A DNA stretch of 64,000 bases from Nonomuraea sp. NBC_00507. GTDB taxonomy: Bacteria > Actinomycetota > Actinomycetes > Streptosporangiales > Streptosporangiaceae. The notes under the pieces were generated by a model, which saw nothing but the letters and a program-made list of their open reading frames with translations, was not told the origin of the DNA and did not search any database. The position numbers and the translations under genes are program-made. Each line of letters opens with the position of its first letter. The first letter of the stretch is position 1. Location of the stretch: the NCBI RefSeq assembly GCF_036013525.1, contig NZ_CP107853.1:12630371-12694370 (forward strand), written 5' to 3'. Shown piece by piece: positions 17,667 to 25,839 of this stretch.

Positions 17667-18870
17667 TCGAGTCGAGCGGCCCGACCTCCCAGAGGGCGGT
17701 CAGCGCGGTGGCGGCCATGATCCGCACCCCCATCGCGATCGCCCTCTCGTCCACGTCGAACGTGCCCTGGTGGATGTCGTAGGTCACGCCGCCCGGTGAG
17801 CGGGTGCCCAGACGGGCGAACGCGCCGGGAATCGACTCGAGGTACCAAGCGAAGTCCTCGCCGCCGAGCGACTGCTGGGTCGGGATCACCGCACCCGCGC
17901 CCAGCACGCGCTCGGCGGCCTCGGCCAGCATCTCGACGCTGACCTCGTCGTTGACCACCGGCGGCACGCCGCGCTTGTAGTCCATCTCGGCCTCGATGCC
18001 GTAGGCGCCGGCCACCGACTCCAGCAGGGACTTGATCAGGTCGGGTGCGGCGTGCCAGGCGTTCTCGTCGAGGCAGCGCACGGTGCCCTCGGCGATGCCG
18101 TCGTCGGGGATCGCGTTGGCCGCCGTGCCGGCCTCGACCCGGCCCCAGACGAGGCTGAGCGAGGAACGCGGGTCGACGCGGCGCGACAGGGCGGCGGGCA
18201 GCTCGGTGAGGATCTTGGCGAGGGCGAAGACCAGGTCGGCGGTCAGGTGCGGGCGCGCGGTGTGGCCGCCGGGTCCCGAGACCCGGATGCTCAGCTTGTC
18301 GCAGGCCGAGGTGATCGGGCCCGGCCTGAGCCCGACCTGGCCGACGTCCACGCGCGGGTCGCAGTGCAGGCCGAAGATGCGGTCGACGCCGCTGATGCCG
18401 CCGTGCGCCATGACCTCGAGCGCGCCGCCCGGCAGCTCCTCAGCGGGCTGGAAGATCAGCCTGACCCGGCCGGGCAGGAGGCCGGCGGCGGCCTGCTGGG
18501 CGAGGAAGAGCGAGGTGCCGAGCAGCACAGCGGTGTGCACGTCATGGCCGCAGGCGTGGCAGGCGCCGCCCACGTTCGAGCGGTAGGACACGTCCTTCTC
18601 GTCGTGCAGCGGCAACGCGTCGATGTCCGCGCGCAGCGCGACGGTCGGGCCGTCGTCGCTGCCCACGTCGCAGATGAGGCCGGTGCCCCGGGGAAGCACC
18701 GAAGGCGTCAGCCCGGCGGCGGTGAGCCGCTCGGCGATCCGCTGTGTCGTGCGATATTCGGCGAAGGCCAGCTCAGGATGCATGTGGAGGTCGCGGCGGA
18801 ATGCCACGAGATCCTGCTCGGTCTCCGCCAGGAACGCGTCGAGTTCGCCCCGAAGCTCACGTCCCCGCAT
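17647..18870 (-). CDS. M20 family amidohydrolase (hippurate hydrolase / amidase-like)
   Basis: A 407-residue metal-dependent amidohydrolase of the M20D type. Metal and catalytic residues are in the usual motifs: LHMHPELAFAEY, ALRADIDALPLHD, HACGHDVHTAVLLG (Cys/His metal ligands), FQPAEELPGGA (Glu pair) and GGEDFAWYL. The lid domain carries the HTARPHLTAD stretch. These enzymes cleave N-acyl amino acids or related amides; the substrate is unknown. It converges on the S15 peptidase with a 20-bp overlap. Confidence 0.88.
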   Translation of the reverse strand: MRGRELRGELDAFLAETEQDLVAFRRDLHMHPELAFAEYRTTQRIAERLTAAGLTPSVLPRGTGLICDVGSDDGPTVALRADIDALPLHDEKDVSYRSNVGGACHACGHDVHTAVLLGTSLFLAQQAAAGLLPGRVRLIFQPAEELPGGALEVMAHGGISGVDRIFGLHCDPRVDVGQVGLRPGPITSACDKLSIRVSGPGGHTARPHLTADLVFALAKILTELPAALSRRVDPRSSLSLVWGRVEAGTAANAIPDDGIAEGTVRCLDENAWHAAPDLIKSLLESVAGAYGIEAEMDYKRGVPPVVNDEVSVEMLAEAAERVLGAGAVIPTQQSLGGEDFAWYLESIPGAFARLGTRSPGGVTYDIHQGTFDVDERAIAMGVRIMAATALTALWEVGPLDSITSALA

Positions 18871-19364
18871 ATGTCACCATCCCGTCCATGCCGCGCGCCC
18901 CAATATGTCTGACCACCGCGGCTCATGCGCTGTGAAAGCTCGTCCTTCCGCCGTGGCCACCCGGTCGAGCGGCCGCTCGGCGAATCAAAAAACACACCCG
19001 CTGGTTCGGGTGCGCGAGATCGTCAGCATGGGCTTTGCGCTCATCAGTCGCGAGTGCCGCTGCAGCCCGGGTGCACAGCGGTCGGCCGTGTGCCCGATGG
19101 CGATGCTTCGACTCTATCGCCCGCGCGCGAGTTCCTGCCGACAGATACACCAAAAGTTAGCCGACGGCACGCCCGTAACCTCGGGTGGTGACGCTAGGTG
19201 AACGTCAGCCTGATCCGGAAATAGTCACAAGGGATCATTAGATGGTGACCCGATGCCGCCTGTTCCAAACGTGGTCGGCGATTCCGAATCCTGTCACCTT
19301 CTGTCATGGTCATCACACTTCGGCGGTGGCTGCATTTGAGAAGAATGCGTGTTTCACTCGCAAT
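18871..19364. other. Intergenic region without a convincing gene
   Basis: This 494-bp stretch separates the leftward M20 gene from the rightward ATP-grasp gene. It contains the minus-strand terminator at 18987-19012 and must contain the ATP-grasp promoter. An in-frame extension of the ATP-grasp protein reaches an ATG at 19242 with an AAGGGA site, but its codons (19242-19364) lack the GC-rich third positions seen downstream. Short open frames on both strands look like chance. Confidence 0.5.
18987..19012 (-). terminator. Intrinsic terminator with T6 tract, minus strand, no obvious gene upstream
   Basis: On the minus strand CACCCG-aaccag-CGGGTG is followed by tg and six T residues (A6 on the plus strand at 18987-18992). 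This is the best Rho-independent terminator in the window. The only space upstream of it on that strand before the ATP-grasp gene is about 230-350 bp with no convincing protein gene. Confidence 0.65.
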
Positions 19365-20756
19365 ATGATCACTAATATCCCGTTCGGGGAGAAGTATGCC
19401 AGGTTGAGCATCTTCGAGCCGAGTGAGGGGACCCTGGTGGTCGTACCCTCGCTCTCCCTTCCGCAGGACGAGCTCCGCCGCATCACGGCGGCCAGGTCCT
19501 ACGAGGAGCGCCTGCTGTTCCTTCTGCTGACGCTGCGCGAACCCGGGGTAAAGGTGGTCTACCTCTCCTCCGCGCCCATTGATCCCGACATCATCGACTA
19601 CTACTTCGCGTTCCTGCCCGATCCGGATGACGCCGCCAAGCGGCTCACGTTGATCACGCTCGACGATCCCTGGTCTCAGCCGTTGACCAGGAGCGTGCTC
19701 GAGCGCCCGGATGTGATCGAGCAGCTGCGGTCGGAGATCAACGGTGACGCGTGGATCGTGCCGTTCGTCCTCAGCGAGCTCGAGGAGGAGCTCGCGTCGT
19801 TACTCAACGTGCCCCTCTACGGTCCGGCCACCTCTTTCGCCTATTACGGCTCCAAGAGCGGCGGACGCGAGTTGGGCCAGGAGGCGGGCGTGCCGATGGC
19901 ACGCGGCTTCGGCGACCTGCGGACCTCGCTGGAGATCGAGGAGGCGATCGAGGCGCTGCCGGGCGAACGGGTGATCGTCAAGCTGAACGACGCCTACTCC
20001 GGGCTGGGCAACGCGATCGTCACCAAGACCGACAGGTCGCTGACCAGTTTCGCGATGGCGGGCGAGAGCTGGGACACGTTCTCCGTGAAGATCAGGGACC
20101 GCGGGGCGGTCGTCGAGGAGTACATCGAGCACCGGCCGCTCTACTACCCCAGCGCGCTGGCCTGCATCACGCCGGGCGGCCACGCGCAGGTGCTGGCCAC
20201 GCACGACCAGGTGCTCGGCGGCGCCAACGGCCACGTCTACCAGGGCTGCACGTTCCCTGCCGCGCCCGAGTATCGCGCCGAAGTGGGCGCCTCGGCCGAG
20301 CGGATCGCCGGCGTGCTGGCCGAGCGGGGCGTGGTGGGGGTGTTCGGGATGGACTTCTTCGCCTTGAAGGCCGACGCCGGATACGCGGCGCTGCTGTGCG
20401 AGATCAACTTGCGCATCGGCGGCACGACGCATCCGTTCGGCGCGGCCGTGCTGACGACCGGGGCCGCGTACGATCCCGCGACCGGCCTGCTCATGGCCGG
20501 CGACCAGCCGAAGTATTACACCGCCACCGACAACTGCGCCTCCTCCTGCCTGCGCGGGCGCACCCCGGGCGAGGTCGTGCGCACGGCCGACCGGCTCGGC
20601 ATCGGGTTCGACGCCGAACGGCGCACCGGCAACGTCTTCCATCTGCTCGGGGCCGTTCCCGAGCATGGGAAGCTGGGCTTCACGTCGATAGGCGACTCGC
20701 GAGAGGAGGCCGACGAGCTGCACGCGCTTACCCGGCGTCTCCTCTGCGGTTCCTGA
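19365..20756 (+). CDS. ATP-grasp peptide ligase, PGM1-like
   Basis: About 463 residues from the ATG at 19365, or 504 from an alternative ATG at 19242. A pre-ATP-grasp domain comes first (LVVVPSLSLPQDELRRI). The ATP-grasp core follows, with GERVIVKLNDAYSGLGNAIV, VVEEYIEHRPLYYPSA and GVFGMDFFALKADAGYAALL, and the Mg/ATP motif CEINLRIGGTTHPF. The C-terminal part (YTATDNCASSCLRGRTPGEV) matches the region conserved with the pheganomycin peptide ligase PGM1. Enzymes of this type join carboxylates to amines or peptides at the cost of ATP. No precursor peptide or other biosynthesis gene is adjacent, so the substrate is unknown. Its 3' end overlaps the small membrane-protein gene by 29 bp, convergently. 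Confidence 0.75.
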   Translation: MITNIPFGEKYARLSIFEPSEGTLVVVPSLSLPQDELRRITAARSYEERLLFLLLTLREPGVKVVYLSSAPIDPDIIDYYFAFLPDPDDAAKRLTLITLDDPWSQPLTRSVLERPDVIEQLRSEINGDAWIVPFVLSELEEELASLLNVPLYGPATSFAYYGSKSGGRELGQEAGVPMARGFGDLRTSLEIEEAIEALPGERVIVKLNDAYSGLGNAIVTKTDRSLTSFAMAGESWDTFSVKIRDRGAVVEEYIEHRPLYYPSALACITPGGHAQVLATHDQVLGGANGHVYQGCTFPAAPEYRAEVGASAERIAGVLAERGVVGVFGMDFFALKADAGYAALLCEINLRIGGTTHPFGAAVLTTGAAYDPATGLLMAGDQPKYYTATDNCASSCLRGRTPGEVVRTADRLGIGFDAERRTGNVFHLLGAVPEHGKLGFTSIGDSREEADELHALTRRLLCGS

Positions 20757-20937
20757 GTCCCCGCCAGCCGATGGCGGCCAGCACGATGGCGAGGATGATG
20801 TTCACCGCGATCAAGATGCCGTGGACGACATAAAAGCTGGTTGGATGCCCATCCTGCAGGTTAAACCCGAGATTCACCCACTCGAAGACCATGAATGCGC
20901 CGAGCGCGATCAGGAATCCGGCGATCTTTCGTGACAT
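20728..20937 (-). CDS. Small two-helix membrane protein (SCO4848-like)
   Basis: A 69-residue protein from the ATG at 20937, which has a GAGAGG ribosome binding site. Two membrane segments are evident (IAGFLIALGAFMVFEWVNLGF and VVHGILIAVNIILAIVLAAIG) and a basic tail ends it. It sits divergently from a D-Ala-D-Ala carboxypeptidase, the arrangement I recall for SCO4848/SCO4847 in Streptomyces. A role in the envelope is inferred only from that conserved neighbourhood. Confidence 0.75.
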   Translation of the reverse strand: MSRKIAGFLIALGAFMVFEWVNLGFNLQDGHPTSFYVVHGILIAVNIILAIVLAAIGWRGLRNRRGDAG

Positions 20938-21020
20938 TAGTGCCTCTCTGGTATCGAAGGTGGATCTTCGGGGGATGTGTCGCCACATGGGCATTCACAC
21001 GAAGCTACGCTGAGACCGCC

Positions 21021-22142
21021 ATGTGGACAAAAATCGTGCCGGTGACGGCACTCATCGCCTCGGTCTCGCTCACTGGCGGGACCGCATATGCCGCTCCGAC
21101 GACACCCGTCGGTGGCGAGGCGCTGGGCAGCCGCGGACTGGTGGCGCCCCAAGGCGTCAAGAAGCCGCCGAAGACCAAGGCTACTTCGTACGTCATCGCG
21201 GACGTGGGCACGGGCCAGGTGCTCGCGGCCAAGGACGCCCATGGGCGTTACCTGCCGGCCAGCACGCTGAAGACGCTGACCGCGCTCACGCTCATCCCCA
21301 AGCTCGACAAGCACCGCAAGATCCGGCCCAGCCAGAACGCCTGCAACCAGGAGGGCAGCGCGGTCGGTCTGACGCCGAAGACGACGTACAAGGTCGAGGA
21401 CCTGTTCAGGGCATTGATGATGTCCTCGGGCAACGACGCGGCCATGGCCTTGGCGGAGACGAACGGCGGCCTCGAGAAGACGATGGCGGACATGAACGCC
21501 GAGGCCAAGCGGCTGCAGGCGTACGACACCGTGGCCAAGACGCCGAGCGGCCTGGACAAGCCCGGGCAGAGCAGCTCGGCCTACGACCTGGCGCTCATCG
21601 CCCGCGCCGGCCTGGCCAACCCCGATTTCACCCGCTACATCAGCACGAAGGTCGCGAACTTCCCGGCGCCCAAGGGCAAGCACTACCAGATCAGCAACCA
21701 CAACAAGCTGCTCTGGCGCTACAACGGCATGGTCGGCGTCAAGAACGGCTGGACCACCAAGGCGCACGCCAGCTTCGTCGGCGCCGCCACCCGCGGCGGC
21801 CACACGATCGTGGTGAGCATCATGCGGCACGAGGGCGGCTTCTGGGACGAAGTGGCCTCGCTGCTCGACTGGGGTTTCTCGGTCAGGGGCAAGGCCGCGC
21901 CGGTCGGGCAGCTGGTCGACCCGCTCCCCGCGGGCCTGACCGCCCCGCAGCAGCAGGTGTCCGCGCCACCGGCCACGCAGGTCACCCCGGCGCCGCAGCC
22001 GCCGCTGCTGGACACGGCCGCACGGAACCAGGACGCCTCCACCAAGACGGTCGGGTCGGTGGTGATCGGCGGCGGGCTGTTGTTCGGGCTGATCTACCTC
22101 TGGTACGGCATCCGCCGCAAGCGCTCCAGATCACGCTTCTGA
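21021..22142 (+). CDS. D-alanyl-D-alanine carboxypeptidase (PBP, peptidase S11)
   Basis: A 373-residue penicillin-binding protein trimming the terminal D-Ala of peptidoglycan stem peptides. The signal peptide (VPVTALIASVSLTGGTAYA) is followed by the catalytic domain, with S-T-L-K at residues 81-84 (nucleophile Ser81) and S-G-N at 136-138. The third motif reads K-N-G (241-243) rather than the common K-T-G. A Pro-rich linker and a C-terminal membrane helix (VVIGGGLLFGLIYLWYG) with a basic tail anchor it outside the membrane. The start ATG 21021 fits the signal peptide; the open frame upstream to 20895 does not. It overlaps the convergent YihY gene by 12 bp. Confidence 0.9.
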   Translation: MWTKIVPVTALIASVSLTGGTAYAAPTTPVGGEALGSRGLVAPQGVKKPPKTKATSYVIADVGTGQVLAAKDAHGRYLPASTLKTLTALTLIPKLDKHRKIRPSQNACNQEGSAVGLTPKTTYKVEDLFRALMMSSGNDAAMALAETNGGLEKTMADMNAEAKRLQAYDTVAKTPSGLDKPGQSSSAYDLALIARAGLANPDFTRYISTKVANFPAPKGKHYQISNHNKLLWRYNGMVGVKNGWTTKAHASFVGAATRGGHTIVVSIMRHEGGFWDEVASLLDWGFSVRGKAAPVGQLVDPLPAGLTAPQQQVSAPPATQVTPAPQPPLLDTAARNQDASTKTVGSVVIGGGLLFGLIYLWYGIRRKRSRSRF

Positions 22143-23060
22143 CGCCGGCGGCGGCGTCGGGGACGGCGGCGGGCAGAGTCCCGCCGTCGCCGTCCACGCG
22201 GCGACATAGAGCACGAGCCTGGCGGAGAAGTTGATCCAGACCAGCAGGCCCACGATGACGGCGAACGTGCCGTAAACCGGGTTGCCCAGCGTCTGCCCCA
22301 GCAGCAGCGTGGCGAGTTGCTTGAGCACGCCGAAGCCCATCGCGCCGAGCAACGCACCCCTGGCGATCACTCGGAACGGCTGGGTCAGCCTGGCCACCCA
22401 GCCGAGCAGGATCAGGAACAACAACCAGTCGGCGCCCACGCTCGCCGCCACCCCGGCCAGCCGCAACCCGGTGGTGGCCAGGGCGGACTCGCTGCCGAAC
22501 AGGAATTCCAGCACGTTGTCCGTGGCCGTGGTGGCGAACCCGGCCACCAGCACCGAGGAGATCATCGTCACGCCGATCATGGCGATCGAGGCCAGATCGC
22601 GGAGCTTGCCCAGGAAGAAGCTGAGCGGCGGCTCGGTGGTCATGGACATCTCGCGCAACGCCCCGCGCAGCGCGTCCATCGCGCCGAGCCCGGCGTAAAG
22701 GAGGCCGAGCAGGCCGATGATCCCGGCGGTCGCCTTGGCCTTGGAGATGGCGTCGAGGTCCAGCTGGCCGGCGATCCCCGGCAGCCGCTCGACGATCGCC
22801 GCCTCCAGCGCCTCCCTGGTCGTCTCGCTGGTCGCCACCACGAGCCCGAGCACCGCGTACGACAGCGCCATCAGCGGGAAGAACGACAGGAACGCGAAGT
22901 AGGTGACCGCGCCCGCCAGCCGGTCGCCGAACTGCACCTGGTAGCGCTGCACGGCCCTGATGAGATGATCGACCGACAGCCTGCGGACCCGCCAGTCATC
23001 CACCTTGCCGCGGCCCCAGGCCTTGGCCTCCTCGATCCGCTCCGCCAGGCCTGCCATCAC
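22131..23060 (-). CDS. YihY/BrkB family inner-membrane protein
   Basis: A 309-residue protein with six hydrophobic segments. After an amphipathic N-terminus (IEEAKAWGRGKVDDW) it shows the family hallmarks AVQRYQVQFGDRLAGAVTYF, AFLSFFPLMALSYAVLGLVV, GLLGLLYAGLGAMDALRGAL, and PVYGTFAVIVGLLVWINFSA. Function is unproven in the family (once thought to be RNase BN). Clustering with the carboxypeptidase and the small membrane protein recurs in actinomycetes, suggesting an envelope role. The C-terminus is Pro/Ser-rich. Confidence 0.87.
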   Translation of the reverse strand: MMAGLAERIEEAKAWGRGKVDDWRVRRLSVDHLIRAVQRYQVQFGDRLAGAVTYFAFLSFFPLMALSYAVLGLVVATSETTREALEAAIVERLPGIAGQLDLDAISKAKATAGIIGLLGLLYAGLGAMDALRGALREMSMTTEPPLSFFLGKLRDLASIAMIGVTMISSVLVAGFATTATDNVLEFLFGSESALATTGLRLAGVAASVGADWLLFLILLGWVARLTQPFRVIARGALLGAMGFGVLKQLATLLLGQTLGNPVYGTFAVIVGLLVWINFSARLVLYVAAWTATAGLCPPPSPTPPPASEA

Positions 23061-23071
23061 GCCCTACCTGT

Positions 23072-24337
23072 TCATGGCCTCACTACGGCGTCGGCGGACT
23101 CCCGCAGGGAGGCGAGGACCGCCGATAGGTCGTGGTGGAGCAACTGCCCATCTCGCTTGACGACACGCCCCGCGACCAGGACTGTGTCGACGGAATTGGT
23201 GTCGGCGTTCAACACTACGGCCCCGATCGGGTCGTGGGCGGCGGCCATGCCCAGCCGGTCCGTACGCAACAGCACCAGATCCGCCTGCTTGCCAGGCCGC
23301 AGCGAACCGATCGACTCTTCCATGCCGAGCACCTGGGCGCCCTCGATGGTGGCCATGCGCAGCGCGTCACGGGTGGTGAAGCCGAGGCCGGCGCCGTCCG
23401 GGCGGCCGCGTTCGAGCAGGTGGATCGTCCGCATCAGGGAGAACATGTCGCCGGGCGAGCAAATCACGGTGTCCGCGCCGAGTCCGGTCGGGATCCCGGC
23501 TGCCCTGGCCCGGCCGGTGGGCGGGTAGCCGAGGGCGAGGTTCATCTCGTCCACGGGCGCGAGCGAGACGGTGCCCCCGGCGGCGGCGATGCGCTTGAAC
23601 TCCTCGTCGGTGTACTCGAGCGCGTGCACGAACGTGGTGGGAGTGTCGAGCAGCCCGTTCGACTCCAGGAACGCCAGCCCGGATGCGGTGCTCATGTGCA
23701 CGGTGACCGGGAGGCCCAGTTCCCTGGCCAGCCGCCACTCCTCCAGCGCGCGGTCCTCACCCCCGATCTCCGGCCCCAGGGCGGCGAGGGCGATCGTGAC
23801 CAGGCCGGGCCCGTCGAACAGCTGCTCGCGTACCCGCCGCGTCTCGCTCGCCTGCCCCTCCGGCCCGCCTGCGTAGTTGTAGCCGAACACGGCCCTGATG
23901 CCGGAGTCACGCAGCGCCTTCACGGAGGCGTCGGTGTGAGCGGGGCTGAACTGGGCGTGCGTCCAATCGAGCAGCGTCGTAACGCCCGCGTCGAGGCACT
24001 CCAGGGCGCCGGCGAGGTTGCCCGCGTACATGTCCTGTGGGCGGTAGTTGGGGGCGATCTCGCCGAGGACGCGCGCCATGTAGCCCTGGATGGTGGTGTC
24101 GGGCAGGAGTGCCCTGATGGCGGCCTGCCAGGTGTGCCGGTGGGTGTCGACGAAGCCAGGGAGCACGATCCGCCCGGTCGCGTCGATCACCTCCGCGCCC
24201 GGGACGTCCGGCAGGCCGGGGCCCACCTCGGTGATCGCGCCACCCTCGATCCGCACGTCGGCGCGGCCGAGGACGACGGGCTCCGGCTCGGTGTCGATGA
24301 CGACGCCATTCTTGATCAACACGGTAGTTGTTGTCAT
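23072..24337 (-). CDS. TRZ/ATZ-type amidohydrolase
   Basis: A 421-residue metal-dependent hydrolase of the cytosine-deaminase / TRZ-ATZ superfamily. Metal ligands are in VDTHRHTW (HxH), VTVHMSTASG and FVHALEYTDEE, and the catalytic Asp is in GADTVICSPGDMFSLMR. The C-terminal strand region (RPGKQADLVLLRTDRLG) is typical. It would deaminate or dechlorinate a heterocycle; the substrate is not evident. The ATG at 24337 (MTTTTVLI) is chosen because the frame upstream to 24529 runs antisense through the MarR gene. A MarR regulator is divergent, with an inverted repeat between them. Confidence 0.85.
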   Translation of the reverse strand: MTTTTVLIKNGVVIDTEPEPVVLGRADVRIEGGAITEVGPGLPDVPGAEVIDATGRIVLPGFVDTHRHTWQAAIRALLPDTTIQGYMARVLGEIAPNYRPQDMYAGNLAGALECLDAGVTTLLDWTHAQFSPAHTDASVKALRDSGIRAVFGYNYAGGPEGQASETRRVREQLFDGPGLVTIALAALGPEIGGEDRALEEWRLARELGLPVTVHMSTASGLAFLESNGLLDTPTTFVHALEYTDEEFKRIAAAGGTVSLAPVDEMNLALGYPPTGRARAAGIPTGLGADTVICSPGDMFSLMRTIHLLERGRPDGAGLGFTTRDALRMATIEGAQVLGMEESIGSLRPGKQADLVLLRTDRLGMAAAHDPIGAVVLNADTNSVDTVLVAGRVVKRDGQLLHHDLSAVLASLRESADAVVRP

Positions 24338-24342
24338 GATAG

Positions 24343-24362
24343 AAAGCTTAATAAGAAGCTTT
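24343..24362. promoter_or_regulatory. Inverted repeat, candidate MarR operator
   Basis: AAAGCTT (24343-24349) and AAGCTTT (24356-24362) are separated by 6 bp. They lie immediately upstream of the amidohydrolase ATG at 24337 and between it and the divergent MarR gene. The site is AT-rich against a GC-rich background. Confidence 0.6.
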
Positions 24363-24398
24363 TCTGAAAGCAATCTAGATCTGAGTATCCTCGATGAC

Positions 24399-24902
24399 GT
24401 GAAACCCGATGAGATCGACGCGCTGGCCACCCTCTGGAAAGAGACGGGCATGTCGTCGTCGCTCATCGCCACGCTCGAACTCGGCAAGCGCATCAACCGG
24501 CTGCACCTGCTATTGGAGCAGGCGGTCAAGGCGGAGCTCGCGGAACTGGGGTTGACCTACGCCGAGTTCGACGTGCTGATGACGCTGAAGCGGGCGCCGG
24601 AGTGCCGGATGAAGCCGAGCGAGTTGTCGAAGGCGCTGCTTCTCACCTCGGGGGGCATCAGCAATGTCCTGCAGCGGCTGACGAGCGCCGGATACGTGGA
24701 GCGCGAGGCCAACGAGGGGGACGCGCGCAGCCGCTGGGTGCAGCTGACGGACAAGGGACAGCGCGTGGCCGAGGCGGGCCTGGAGGCCTCGTCGCGGGCG
24801 TACACGGAGGTGACGGCCGGGATCCCGGAGGAGACGGTGCGGCGGGCGGCGGACGTGCTCCGTGAGGTCCTGGCCCCGATGAGCCGCCGCCGCTACCGCT
24901 AG
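24399..24902 (+). CDS. MarR family transcriptional regulator
   Basis: A 167-residue regulator from the GTG at 24399 (VKPDEIDALATLWKETG). The winged helix includes LTYAEFDVLMTLKRAPECRM, PSELSKALLLTSGGISNVLQ (recognition helix) and the wing DARSRWVQLTDKG. It probably represses the divergent amidohydrolase through the AAAGCTT inverted repeat. An in-frame ATG at 24336 would place the operator inside the coding region and is less likely. It converges on the hydrolase gene with a 4-bp overlap. Confidence 0.87.
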   Translation: MKPDEIDALATLWKETGMSSSLIATLELGKRINRLHLLLEQAVKAELAELGLTYAEFDVLMTLKRAPECRMKPSELSKALLLTSGGISNVLQRLTSAGYVEREANEGDARSRWVQLTDKGQRVAEAGLEASSRAYTEVTAGIPEETVRRAADVLREVLAPMSRRRYR

Positions 24903-25762
24903 CCCAGCTCGTGCCGGGCGGCCCAGGCCGAGATCGCCGCCGCGATGGCCTCCGGCCGGTCCTCCGTCGCATGGTGCCCGGCCGGACCGGCGTGCTCGAT
25001 CTCCAGGCCGGCGATGTTCTCCGCGCACCAGGCGGCCATCCGCTCCGTGATCAGCAGCGTCGGCGAGGAGTCGAAGGTGAGCAGCAGCTTGGGCACGTCG
25101 GCGCTGGCCCCCAGCCACTTGACGTAGCCCTCGATCCGCTCGGCCACGTCGGCCGGCTCGCCGTCGAGCGGCAGCGAACGTGCCCACTCCAGCAACGGCC
25201 GTCGGCTCTCGCGCGTCGGATACGGCGCCAGGTAGGGCGCCCTTTCCTCATCGCTCAAAGGTGTCAGCACGCCTCCCGTGAATGCGGTGCTCACGAGGAA
25301 GTTCTGATCGAGCACGAGCGACTCCCCCTCGGGGCCGCGGATGGTCTCGGCGCGGGCACGCGGCGCCTCACCGAGCTCGCCCCAGCTCATCCCCCGCAGG
25401 ATGGTTTCGAAGAACGCCACGCCCCGCACGCGATCCGGGTGGCGGGAGGCCCAGTCGAAGGCGAGCGAGCCACCCCAGTCGTGACCGACCAGCACCACGT
25501 CGCGCAGCTCGAGCGCGTCGAACCAGGCGTCGAGGTAGCGGGCGTGGTCGGCGAACCGGTAGGGGATGTCGGGCTTGCCCGAGCGGCCCATGCCGATGAG
25601 GTCCGGGGCGAGCAGGCGGCGACCGGGGCCGGCCACTCCCGGCAGCACGTTCCGCCACGCGTGGGAGGAGGCCGGGTTGCCATGCAGGAAGACGAAGGGG
25701 ATGCCGTCGCCCGCGTCCTCGTAGGCGATGGTCGAGTCGAGCACGTCGATCGTCTTGAACAT
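24899..25762 (-). CDS. Alpha/beta hydrolase, haloalkane-dehalogenase-like
   Basis: A 287-residue alpha/beta hydrolase. The HGNP motif supplies Asn29 and the nucleophile elbow GHDWGG supplies Asp95 followed by Trp96. Asn plus the Trp after an Asp nucleophile is the halide-binding pattern of haloalkane dehalogenases (HLD). The base His lies in AGHHATED near the C-terminus. A cap domain occupies about residues 125-215. A dehalogenase or epoxide-hydrolase-like hydrolysis is therefore likely; the substrate is unknown. The divergent MarR gene and the ACTAACG repeats between them suggest inducible expression. Confidence 0.82.
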   Translation of the reverse strand: MFKTIDVLDSTIAYEDAGDGIPFVFLHGNPASSHAWRNVLPGVAGPGRRLLAPDLIGMGRSGKPDIPYRFADHARYLDAWFDALELRDVVLVGHDWGGSLAFDWASRHPDRVRGVAFFETILRGMSWGELGEAPRARAETIRGPEGESLVLDQNFLVSTAFTGGVLTPLSDEERAPYLAPYPTRESRRPLLEWARSLPLDGEPADVAERIEGYVKWLGASADVPKLLLTFDSSPTLLITERMAAWCAENIAGLEIEHAGPAGHHATEDRPEAIAAAISAWAARHELG

Positions 25763-25783
25763 GACGCCTCTTTCGTTTGTCCA

Positions 25784-25831
25784 ACTAACGTTTATTACAC
25801 TAACGAACGTATATCGTTAGTGCCACTAACG
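25784..25831. promoter_or_regulatory. Cluster of ACTAACG sites, candidate MarR operator
   Basis: A long inverted repeat ACTAACGA-N7-TCGTTAGT occupies 25799-25821. Two further direct copies of ACTAACG stand at 25784-25790 and 25825-25831. All lie between the divergent hydrolase (ATG 25762) and MarR (ATG 25840) genes. Confidence 0.7.
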
Positions 25832-25839
25832 CAAGAGAT

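Noticed and set aside
18925..19191. Possible precursor peptide gene upstream of the ATP-grasp ligase
   Set aside because: The frame has no ribosome binding site, no leader/core peptide pattern and crosses the minus-strand terminator; composition looks random.
19130..19240. Hammerhead-ribozyme-like CTGATGA string on the minus strand near the orphan terminator
   Set aside because: The string occurs around 19050 but no matching stem II plus GAAA core follows, so no ribozyme can be supported.
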